Below are positions 24,001-33,541 of a DNA stretch of 64,000 nt, in pieces. The position numbers and the translations under genes are program-made. The stretch covers positions 1 to 64,000 of the forward strand of contig JAEUBA010000089.1 of assembly GCA_018257865.1 (NCBI GenBank), written 5' to 3'. The notes below the pieces were generated by a model. It was not told where the DNA came from, made no database searches, and worked only from the letters and a program-made list of their open reading frames with translations. The first letter of the stretch is position 1. Each line of letters begins with the position of its first letter. This DNA comes from Stereocaulon alpinum. Lineage: Eukaryota; Ascomycota; Lecanoromycetes; Lecanorales; Stereocaulaceae.

Positions 24001-25161
24001 CCTTGTACTCGCGCATCCCTATGAACGACTCAAAATCAGTAACAATCTCTTGAATTTGTGGTGAGAGCCACAAGAAGTTCTACAAAGCATGTGCGCGTGA
24101 CGTCACAAACTTCCGTGAAGGTACTATAAGGAGACGGATATTGTGGGGATCACGTACACTCCGCGAGTCTTTCGTGTTGTATGTCGGTTTTCGCAGGGAC
24201 CAATATCTGAGCGCCAAGGAACAAAGGCGTGAATATGTCTCGCTGAATAGGGTCATGGGCTATGCCAGAAAGCATTGTGAACTTGTCACTTGAGCTAAGA
24301 TTGAAGGTCTGTGCCATCCACGCTTGGTAGTAGGTCAGGCTGAAATGGCGGCCTCTGCATCCTTTAGGGATACCTTCACTTCCTGATGTAAAACTTAGTG
24401 TGGGTTGAGAATCAGGTCCTACGACGACACCCGGGTGCTGGGCCTTCAGGCTCTGTTGCTTCTCCAGAACGTCGACTGCGTCAGGCTCAACCGAGCCGCC
24501 GCGCAGGGAACCATCACCGAGAAGTTCTAAGCCTGGTACTTCGGTCCTTAGATGGAGATTCTCCTTAATCCAATTTCGGACTTTGGGGGAAAGCCCTCCT
24601 TCTTCGCGAGATGCTCTGTCGATAACGACCAACGCTCTTGGCCGAGCTACCTACTTCGATTAGCTTGCTTTCTTTGCTATACCCGTTACACTCATCAATG
24701 TCCATCGGAACGTACATCAAGATAGATGATCTGCCGATCATCAGGGTACGCAGGGTCCACCTAGCAGCTGTGTCAACATGATCCTCTGCAGAATTCACGA
24801 ACAACTGGATTGCACATGGAACATATCATACCACAGAGAACGCCGCCCCAGCCTTCAACACCCCCGTAACAGCAACCACAAGATCAACGCCCCTATAAGC
24901 ATAAATCATAACGACATCACCCCTCTGCACCCCATCACTCAACAACTTATGCGCAAGCACATTAGACGCTTCATGAATATGCCTATACGTGAAATCCCGC
25001 TGAGGACTAATGCTTGTGGCTGTTTCGCACACGCAAAGTCTTTCCGGATGGGCTTCGGCATTCTGGGCAAATATGTCCTGGATAGCTCCCGCGAAAGACG
25101 ACCAATGCAGATCCGCTGTGGGATCAGGCCGCACATCCTCTGATACATGGCCGTTCTCCAT
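21049..25161 (-). CDS. Lys2-type aminoadipate reductase-like enzyme (A-T-R), N-terminally short
   Basis: Eight exons can be joined without a stop: 24832-25161, 24716-24760, 24158-24650, 23814-24018, 23010-23760, 22758-22963, 22679-22695 and 21049-22625. They give about 1207 residues. Adenylation motifs: YAYRGVDLVVAV, DPAYPDDRQ, LSFTSGSEGIPKG, NMYGTTET, YRSGDLGR, NPNGKIDKK. The carrier motif FFDLGGHSM is split over two exons, with the phosphopantetheine serine in a 17-nt exon. The reductase domain starts at TFLVTGASGFLG and has YAQTKYVSE. Lys2 reduces alpha-aminoadipate to its semialdehyde in lysine synthesis, as an ATP- and NADPH-dependent enzyme. Fungal Lys2 proteins are usually longer by about 200 N-terminal residues; here homology starts directly at RPDPTADLHW. 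One intron is GC-AG. It may be a second, diverged Lys2 paralogue serving another carboxylic acid substrate, or the true Lys2. Confidence 0.85.
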
Positions 25162-25546
25162 CGTGCATAGCACTCTTTTATTTTCCAACTCAAATCGGTA
25201 ATGGCATACAGCTATATTATGAAAAGAAACGGCAGGTAAGCGGCTTAGATAGCTATATGGTATATATGTCAACAAAATGGTGAGCGAGGAAGTCCGTGAT
25301 GCGTGCCAGTATAGGCGGTGTGTGACGAGTCAGGCCGAAAACTTTCGAAATTCCATATCAGAGATCCCTGTCGTAGATCATCCGGCACTCTGGTAATTCC
25401 GCTTGCATGGCTTGGCAATGCAGGTACAGAGCCCCACCAATGGGATCGCATGATTTGAGCTTTGAGGGTAGCTGTTTACGTCAGATTCATAAGGTAGACT
25501 AGTTTAGGTCTCAAAGCCTAACCTATAGTATATATATATGTATAAT
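25162..25546. other. Spacer between reductase and transporter
   Basis: A 385-bp spacer holds the promoter of the Lys2-type gene and the 3' flank of the transporter. In frame with the reductase start, an upstream ATG at 25275 would add 38 residues without recognisable homology. I find no trace of the missing Lys2 N-terminal region. Confidence 0.5.
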
Positions 25547-27459
25547 CTACTGCATATCCGCCTCCTCCTTTCTATGAGGCATCCTGTCTACCAGCGCCTC
25601 TTCCTCACTACTCGGCGCAACCCATTTGCTACTCTTCCACGGCTTGACCTTTGCAATATACATGTTATCGATCTCTTCCAGGGTTCTTCCTTGCGTCTCA
25701 CAGACGAAGAAGTATACGATGAATATAGCGGCAAAGTTGCATGCGGCAAACACATAGCCGTACTTGAACCCAATGTTGCTAACGATGAAAGGGGTGAAGA
25801 ATGCGATCAGGAAATTCCATATCCAATTTGAAGATGTGACGAGGGCCATGGACCGGGCGCGGTAGTGGCTGGGGAAGAGCTCGCCGACAATGCACCAGAT
25901 TATAGGACCCCATGTGGTGGCGTAGAACACGATGAAAAAGCAGGCGAAGACGATCATAGCAGAGCCGGCCTTAGGTGTATTTGTTGGCTTAGCGTTGTCT
26001 AGAGCGAAGGAGCCAACAGAAGCGAAGATGATGAAGTTGACTGTCATGCCAATGGCACCGACGATCAATGACTTCCGTCTACCGAAACGCTCAACGACGT
26101 ATAAGCCGAAGAATGTCATGCCGAAGTTGACGCCACCGAGTACCATGGCTGTGACATAGCTGTTGTTGATACCAGTCGCTGTAAAGATGGTCGTGCCGTA
26201 ATAGAAAAAAAAATTGTTGGATAAAGGACTCTTCACACCTCACCGCATCCGGTATAGATAACCGGATTCAGGAGTCAATACCATTAGTATTGTCTCTTTG
26301 TACGTAGGAATGTACGTACACCCATATAGTGGTGTTCCCACACCTAGGTAGATGAATCTATATCTCATCCATTCAACAAAAATTCGCCCCTGTTTGTTGT
26401 TGGAGCATTTGCAGGGTTAGGCCGAGCATCGTTCTGTATGCCATTCTTGGCCCTGTGAGGAGTTCGATCCATGGTCGCTTACCGAGGGAGACCTCAAGGT
26501 CGTGCTTCTCTTTGATCTCGGCTATTTCACGCCTGACTTCGCGGTGGGTCTCGGGTACACCATAGAATCTGGCCATGGTTGCGCGGGCTTCGTCGACGCG
26601 ACCCTTCCGGTAGGCGTAACGAGGCGACTCGGGGAGAACAAGGATTCCAAGGCCGAGAATGAGAGGCCAGATGTAGCCGACGCCCATTGGTATGCGCCAA
26701 GATCCAGAGTTGGGACGAGCTTCGGTCCCAAAGTTGATCGCATCTGCAGTGAAGATGCCGGCGGTGATGAAGAGCTGGTAGGTGCTGACCAACGCTCCAC
26801 GCACTTGTCGAGGCCCGGTCTCGCTTGTGTACATGGGCACCATGATTGAGAGAGCACCGACTCCCGCACCCGCGATCAACCTGCCAACAGCAACTTGCTC
26901 CCATGCAGTCTCAGCTGCCATTTGTATAATCACACCAATGATGAATACAATGGACCATACGGTCATGGAGTATTTCCGGCCGATGCGGTCTGCGATGGGG
27001 GCAACGGCGAGAGCGCCAATCAAGGTGCCAATGGAAAGCTGGTGAATGTCACTATTGAGTGATGCGGGCTGGGTGGAAAGGTGACTGACTAGTCCAACGA
27101 TCAGTCCAGAGCGGACATTGCTGAATTTGTAGTTCCCGTCAGGCTGGGGCTCACCGAAGCGCTGGCGAAAGTCTTGCATTTCAAGAAATCCCGAAATCTG
27201 ACCTAGAGCCTTGTTTCAGTATGAGTTCCCCTTGCTCTTCCACTCAATGGCGCATACCGGTATCATATCCGAAGATGAACCCTCCCATCGAGACCAGTAC
27301 GCCCATGAACAGCGACCACCCAGTCAAGAATCTGACTGGCTTATCATCATATACCCCAGCATCCTTCTCACGATCTGGTGACACTTGTAGATCTGCATTG
27401 GCGTTGCCCTCTGGCAGATTCGCGTTCTCGGCGTGCTTGGATTGGAGGAAGAGTCCCAT
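25547..27459 (-). pseudogene. MFS sugar transporter interrupted by an insertion
   Basis: Exons 27258-27459, 27090-27202, 26385-27038 and 25547-26215 together read as a standard 12-helix hexose transporter of the sugar porter family (plasma membrane, proton symport or facilitated uptake). Visible signatures: GGFIFGYDTGQISGF, GRLIAGAGVGALS, PESPRYAYRKGR, MLQQQTGANF, ERFGRRKS and a C-terminal CETQGRTLEEID. Introns of 55 and 51 nt are normal. Between TGANF and FFYYGTTIF, in helix 7, a 162-bp element plus a 7-bp target duplication interrupts the frame (net +169 nt) and brings an immediate TGA stop. Without the element the frame is continuous. I infer a recently disabled gene, or one functional only if the element is spliced out or excised. 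No other lesion is visible. Confidence 0.8.
26216..26377. mobile_element. 162-bp hairpin-array insertion (MITE-like)
   Basis: The element lies between direct repeats AAAAATT (26209-26215 and 26378-26384). Its ends are imperfect inverted repeats (GTTGGATAAAGGA and GTTGAATGGATGA, 9 of 13 matching). Inside are five consecutive small palindromes: ATCCGGTATAGATAACCGGAT, AATACCATTAGTATT, TACGTAGGAATGTACGTA, GGTGTTCCCACACC and TAGATGAATCTA. It has no coding capacity. The class is a non-autonomous DNA transposon or MITE by inference; the mobilising transposase family is unknown. Confidence 0.7.
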
Positions 27460-28958
27460 TGTGGGCTAAGACTCTGCAATTCGGCTGTCGTGTCCAATGT
27501 GAGTATGTTGCGTCTTTGCACTAGTGGGAGCTCCTCGCCTTTTCGTATAACTATTTAAGCTGACAGATAGTAAGGCTCACGGCACAGCTGCCGAGTTCTT
27601 GGCTAAAGATCGTGGATCAGCGTCACCTGGCCGGACCCTTAACGTAGTGATCAGTATTCCAAAGTGGATCTCGCTTATGTGGGATCACTCGAGATGGCAA
27701 GCGCAGGCTGTGATCGGAGGTGAGCTTGGTCGCTGCGAGTGGCTGTTTCGCATGCTGCTTTCTAGGCGGTGAAGTGGAGTATGGATACAACAATCTGCAG
27801 AAATTGGAGCCATGGCTGAAGACAAGGTCTCGGACGATCTTGCGCGCCATGGCACACGATTGGGAACATCTTGGCATTAGTAGAGAGGCGTGAGGTTCGA
27901 CCCCGACAAGAGCAGAGATTCACTTCATGTGAGGGGCCTGCGCTGGGCATTGCTGTTCCATGGACTCCCGGGCAGCATTGGCCAACCAACGGCATGGAGA
28001 AAGCGTGGACTGAGCAATTTCAAGCGAAAGGCTTACCCATTCATTAACCTTCGTGTCATTCTGTGCATCAGCTCGGATGTACGGCAACGTGGGCAGGCAA
28101 GAGTAAGCTCGACATCATTGAAAGGTCCATAATGCTTGGAGGTTCTTCGAACGTGACTGAGGCAAATGCAGAAGCGAAGGGATCCGTCATCGAGTATCTT
28201 CCTTGGGTTCGTAGCCGTTCAGCTATTGGATACAGCAAGCTCAAGGTCACCGTATCTCTCGCAAATAAGACCACGACCATCGCTGCAATCATCAGTAGAG
28301 GACCGAGTCGCCTCAGTCATGGAACCAGTGGCTTTGCATGTTGCCATATTCACAGTTATATAATTCGAAAGCGGTTTCGAAACCCCCGCACGGCGCCAAG
28401 GCGCCAAGGGCCAAGCCCTGGCACTGCAGCTATCCAGGTAGATTCTAAGGTAGCCACGATGGGCCCAATCGACGTTGCGTCTACTGTGTCTTTTCAAAAG
28501 TTGAGCTCGTTCACAAGGTAGGATAGACTCGGTAGTACACACGCTATGAGCACTCAAGCTCATCTCTCTCTACCTGGAAGGATCGGAAATGTGTATATGA
28601 CGGCTTTGCAAACCGGATGACTACTTATTTGATTTTCGTCCTTCGTGCTCACTCAATGGATATTCATGACTCAAGCATATGCCTACCACTGCTAGAGCAC
28701 TAGACTGGTTGCAAAGGTATCCAACAGCGCGTCCATAGAAATCGAAATACGAGCATTGTGTAGGTAATTGGGACAGTTTCATGTTATGTTTTGCCAATGT
28801 GGTAGCAGTAGCAGTATCCTACAAGGATTCCGGCCTTTCGAACCTGTCAAAAGAAACCGGACGGGCGTCGATCTCTCCCAACAAGACAGCGTTCACAAGC
28901 ACGTTGTTAACTTCAACAACCAAGGAAGCACGATCATAGTCGACGATTACCATTCTCT
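27460..28958. other. Intergenic region
   Basis: This is the promoter side of the transporter gene and the 3' side of the first family gene. Around 28385-28425 there are GGCGCC palindromes (gcgccaaggcgccaagg). The short open frames on both strands show no recognisable protein features. Confidence 0.45.
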
Positions 28959-30002
28959 TCAGCACAAATTTTCCGCCACATAAGCTTCAAGATCCTGGCC
29001 TCTCACATCATCCTCTAACCACCATTCCCAATCCCTTGTCCACCCTTCCAGAGAGTAAAGGTCTGGCGCATCTCCAGGACCTTTCCACAGTGCTTCAAAC
29101 CTCTCTTGCAACCGATGGTATTGAGCGGCATAGCTCTCATATTTATACGCATCCGCCAGATCACTAGGATAAGGCTCGCCACTCCTCAGTATGAAGTCCG
29201 CATACGTGAGCTTGAGCGCTCTCTGGACTTGGTCGACAGGTCCTGCGTCCGCGCCATGCTCAAGGGGTACCAAGTATCGAATGTCGCTTTGCTCGTACCC
29301 GGCAAGAGTCTCCAACTTGAATTCAGTGCTGCATGGGTCGAATGTCCACGAGAGTAGTGGCGCCGGTGCTGGTGGAAGTGCAGGTTCAAGCGAAGATGCA
29401 GGATCAGGCGCAGGTTCAGGATTAGGCACATGTTTCCGGATGATTCGCATCTGAGGCGCCGCATGAGGGTTTTTTGGGTCTTTGACTAGGTCGTATTCGA
29501 CACTCCGCACCATAGGGACTTTATTAGGATCCTGGTCTGCGAACCTATAGATGTAACCAATCATCGGCTCGCTTTTTGGTACTGGCTGTGGCATAGAGGC
29601 AACAGCTTGCTTCCACACGTCTCTGGACTGACGTCTTCTCTCTCTGAGTACGGTCCCAACCCCGTGTTCATGGAGTCTTTGGTGCAATTCCGGCCGTGGC
29701 AGTGCAGGTGGAAGTTCAGGAGGCTCGCTTGACGGAGGGGATGGTGCTGGAGGACCTTCGGGACTTGATTCATGTGAGGTTGACATATTGTCGGTGTCGA
29801 GCTCTGGCGTCGACTCTGGAGCTCTAGCTGTATGGAGGGCGGTGGTGTACGTTTTCGTTGTAGGTCGCAGTTGGGAACTTTTAGAGGTCGAAATTGCAGA
29901 AACTGGAATTTTCGGCGATGGTGGGTCGTTTGGCTCGACTTGGCGCGGCATTTGAGAAGATATAGATGTGGAGCGCTCGGGACTGGACTCGTTGGACTCC
30001 AT
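28959..30002 (-). CDS. Array family member A (C-terminal domain only)
   Basis: This single-exon gene of 347 residues is not a family I recognise. Residues 1-105 are Ser/Thr/Pro-rich low complexity, with a PPAPSPPSSEPPELPPALP tract. Residues 110-205 are charged (ERRRQSRDVWKQ). Residues about 243-347 carry the C-terminal domain shared with genes C to F and pseudogene B: RYLVP, RALKLTYADF, YESYAAQYHRLQERF, LWKGPGDAPDLYSLEGW and WWLEDD. The shared N-terminal domain of the other members is absent, and no exon encoding it is evident upstream. There is no signal peptide or membrane segment, so it is probably intracellular. It is the leftmost gene of the same-strand array and could be a derived or truncated paralogue. 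Confidence 0.7.
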   Translation of the reverse strand: MESNESSPERSTSISSQMPRQVEPNDPPSPKIPVSAISTSKSSQLRPTTKTYTTALHTARAPESTPELDTDNMSTSHESSPEGPPAPSPPSSEPPELPPALPRPELHQRLHEHGVGTVLRERRRQSRDVWKQAVASMPQPVPKSEPMIGYIYRFADQDPNKVPMVRSVEYDLVKDPKNPHAAPQMRIIRKHVPNPEPAPDPASSLEPALPPAPAPLLSWTFDPCSTEFKLETLAGYEQSDIRYLVPLEHGADAGPVDQVQRALKLTYADFILRSGEPYPSDLADAYKYESYAAQYHRLQERFEALWKGPGDAPDLYSLEGWTRDWEWWLEDDVRGQDLEAYVAENLC

Positions 30003-31668
30003 CGTCTTGGAGATGCTTTGTTGATGCTATGGGGGAAGAATGAGGTGATACTACTTTCAAGTCTGGCAATGCTTCTGTATAGTAAAGTGCTGCAATTGTG
30101 ATGTTGTTTGAACGATAATAAAAGCGATGAAGATGGATGGGACAACTGTTATCACAAAACGGGGATAATCCATCAAAGTAATTGCGGCATTTAGCACTAC
30201 ATATAGAGAAAGAACTACCATAGAGCTTTGATCATTTGGCATCGAGCATGGTGAAAGAGCCCTTGGGAAAGTTTGCTCGACTATAGGCGGAAAGAGCAAT
30301 GGAGGTGATTTGGTCAATCAGAATCGCGTAAGAGGAAGAGCGAAGATCAGCGAGAAGACGAATTGAAGGAAACATGTAAGTGACAATTTAATCAAGTGGA
30401 CGAGCAGAAAGAGCGATGAAGTATCTGGATGGTAGAATCTTAGGGCGTAGGACATGTAGATGCTCAACTTGGACCATGGTTCCCTCCCTAAGCACTTTTC
30501 CTGCTCTACAGAATACGTTTTGCAGCGTCTGCGGGCACCTGTCCGACCTTGTTGACAGAAATGTAATATCTCAATACATCATTGCTACGTACAGCCTCAT
30601 GGCGCTTGGTAGGTGAGTTCCAGCTGTTTGATTGCCGTCAGCTTTCAATATATCACCATAGCTGCGCTTCCGCCCCCTGGGCACGAAAATGGGAGTACTT
30701 ATCTCTACGATATTGTTGCGTGATTGGCGTTTGTCGTGCTTTGCTGGCGGTGGGGAGTGAGATACCTTCAATAGCGCGCTTATAACCGTTGATAGAAGCA
30801 AGTGGATTACCGTCGCTGTTTGCATCAAACAGCATCATTGGTGTCTTGGACTCCATTATATCCTCGATTTTCCGTGCATTTGTTGCCCGTCTGTGTCTTT
30901 CTGTTGAATGGTGGCAATTGATCCCTTAGCGCCCTCGAGAACTCTTCGCTGAGGGAGTGGGTATTGGTTGCCCCTTGGGGTGAGGATAGCTTGGCGCGGG
31001 CTAAAGCTGATGTTATTCGCAGCAAGACTTTGAGGAAGGCCATTAGACTGACATAGTATGGACAACTTATCTAGATTACTCACCAAAATACTACGCTCTT
31101 GTTGAAATGAATCTCACTAATACTTGCAAACTCAAGTCCCACTTCAGCTATGCCGATCGAGCACACTTGCACATCCATACGCCGCCTCATAAGCACTTCA
31201 TGCAAGATACCGTAAGACAGATCTTGTCGAGGAGCAGCGTGTTCAGGCTTCAACGTGGCTTGCATTCTGCAAAGTCTTCGGATGCTTTATAACCCAGAAA
31301 ATTACATGTTCAGAGGTCTGGAATATTGCATCAAAGTCACACGGTGTCCTTATGGAAACATTGAATGACTGTCAATCGCTTCACTGTGCTTTTGAGTACG
31401 CGTGTTCTACATAAGGGAAAGAGGCTCGAATCAGTAAATTTGAACAATATGCATACCATGAAACATTTCTGAAGGCGAAAGGACAAGCATATGTCTTGTC
31501 ATGAAAGTCGGGTCAGTCTATGGTAAACACGTTAAGTTTTCGAAGGTCAAACAGAGAAACGCCACATTAAACCCTTGCATGCCGGTTGCAATTATAATAG
31601 CGATGGCGGCCCATCTCATCTCAATGCTGATCGTCCCTATTCCGAAGGTTGTCGATCAGGGAGTCTCC
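30003..31668. other. Intergenic spacer in array
   Basis: This holds the promoter of member A and decaying sequence. No family motif or other gene is visible on either strand. Confidence 0.4.
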
Positions 31669-32814
31669 CTACTCATCGGAGACTGTCCATTCAGGAAATC
31701 TTTCGATCCACTCTGACAACTTGTAAAGCTTCGGAGCTTGCTCTGTTTCGTCCAGAACCGCTCGATGTACTTTCGGAGGTGACCGACTTGAGACGCGTAG
31801 CTCTCAGTCTTGTGCTCCTCGACTAGGTCGTATGAATATGGCGTGCCCGTCCCCTGATACAGGTCCATACAGGTACGCTCAACAGCATTAGCGTGGGCGG
31901 CTGAAACTCCTAATTCAGTGATGGAACTCCTTGATTTGGGGTAGTACCCATCATTAAGAACACAACCACCGCCCTCAGTGAAAGGTTGCTATCAAATTGC
32001 GGAGCAGATCCGGGGGGAAGGCGTAGTCGATAACATCGAAGTTAAGGGATGATGAACGCTCAATTCAGTGTTCAGCGAGATGACTGGTGAAGGGCAAGTA
32101 TGACTAAGGTCCGGAAGAGGACGCTTTGAGCCTGGTGGTGTGGGGGTGGCAATGTTCATGATCTCTCGGTTTCTGACCTCCTTTCTCCGCGATAAAGATA
32201 GGCAACTTCTCGAAGCTTTCCCGGAGAGGACTTGGGCGGCGGGCGCTGATTCTGTAGCCTCTACCTACCGCTTGGCTTTGTGACAGCGTTCCGATTGCGT
32301 ACCATAATTGGTTGCCGTAGGTTCAGCCTGCCGACATTTGGTGAGATCACCATTCAAAGACCGCGTGCTTCTTGCACTGGTCAGCGGAGGACTCGGAACG
32401 TAGTCTCTTTCGTCTCCCTGCTGCCTTCCTTGTCGTGCCAGGAGATAGTACCAGCTTTGCGACGAGCAATGTTTGAGCTATTGGAGTTTTCTGGTGATAG
32501 CGATCCTTTGCACCTGTAATACGTACTGAATAGATCCTCCGTTACGACATCCCCATGTTAGCGAAGATAGACTTCGACGCAAAAGCCGTCGATATCTAAG
32601 CTGAAGATAACCGGTAATGCACGAGTGGATTCTTGAAGAAGATAACCATATAGATCCAGCAAGACATAATCATCATACGCAGGTAGCCTAGGCAGTTGGT
32701 CCAGTATTCTGGGGAACGGAAATGGTTTTTGGCCGTCAAAGCGCAAGCGTTCAGGTGGCATGTGTGACTGATTTCGGAATAGCATGTCGGGAATCTTATG
32801 AACATGTATATCTA
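31669..32814 (-). pseudogene. Array family member B, degenerate copy
   Basis: Three separated fragments on the minus strand match the family in the correct order. At 32570-32800, PDMLFRNQSHMPPERLRF and YVLLDLYGYLLQES correspond to the N-terminal domain (compare PDILFHIRS and RIVLDNFDHGLRN of member F). At about 32390-32460, RRKAGTISWHDKEGSRETK corresponds to the ISW-R-GT-KN block. At 31669-31860, NAVERTCMDLYQ, TESYASQVGHLRKYIERFW and then, after a frameshift at about 31742, APKLYKLSEWIERF correspond to the C-terminal domain. Stops and frameshifts separate the parts, so no intact product is expected. The order proves this was once a full two-domain member lying between A and C. Confidence 0.75.
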
Positions 32815-33541
32815 TATAGACCCTATGCTTTTGCTCTCGTAAAGAGATGGACCGGAAGTGAGGATGTGTGTTGAGTGACTTTGTGTATTGGGAAAGAGAA
32901 GAAGGAGAAGATCATTTATTACTCCACCTGGACTATCTATCTAGTTGGGCCAAGGTGCTATTTAACTCGTACGATACTTGACTGGATAATTCGTCTTGGT
33001 TCAAGAGGTGTTACGGGAACACGCGAAGACGACAAAGTCATTTCCCTGGTGTCATTACGGTCTCATGTTGGAAAATCCATAAAGAAGTGTTGCTCGCAAA
33101 AGAAACGCCAACTGCAGGTTCAAGAGACGTACTGAAATTTACATGGAGAAATTGAGTTGAGACTTCAACTGTATCTATATAAGAGTTGATCTAGAAGGTT
33201 TTTTGCATGCGTTCTAACACATGAACTAGCTGTATGGAAAGTGTGATGCTTGACAACAGCGTGACTTGCTGAAGATGGAAATCTACAGCATGCTGACGAT
33301 GAGGACATTGCTCGGGGGTAGGTCTTCGAAGTATTGAGGTACAGCGAACGTAAGCTCGACGCAACAACAAAGAAAGCCAACGCGACTTCTCTTGAAAGCA
33401 ACGCATGATGTTATGGACTTCCACGAAGTTTGGAAACGCTTCGCCAACTCGTAGAGGCGTCGTAAGTAAGCACGGACACACCAGTCTGTCTCAATCACCA
33501 AGTCTTGCTTCTCAATAAGCGTTCAGTGAATCATGCCCGCA
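32815..33541. other. Intergenic spacer in array
   Basis: The spacer between pseudogene B and gene C shows no recognisable feature. Confidence 0.4.

Noticed and set aside
21049..25161. Idea that the Lys2-type gene is a pseudogene because its frame is broken many times
   Set aside because: Each break coincides with a normal short intron (one GC-AG), and joining them restores all conserved motifs in frame.
26216..26377. Reading the transporter insert as an ordinary intron
   Set aside because: No acceptor lies at its 3' boundary, and it has direct repeats and inverted ends instead.
27880..27905. tRNA-like T-arm sequence GGTTCGACCCC
   Set aside because: No acceptor, D or anticodon arm can be folded around it.
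28063..28521. 152-codon open frame (+)
   Set aside because: No recognisable motif; overlapping frames of similar length occur on both strands.
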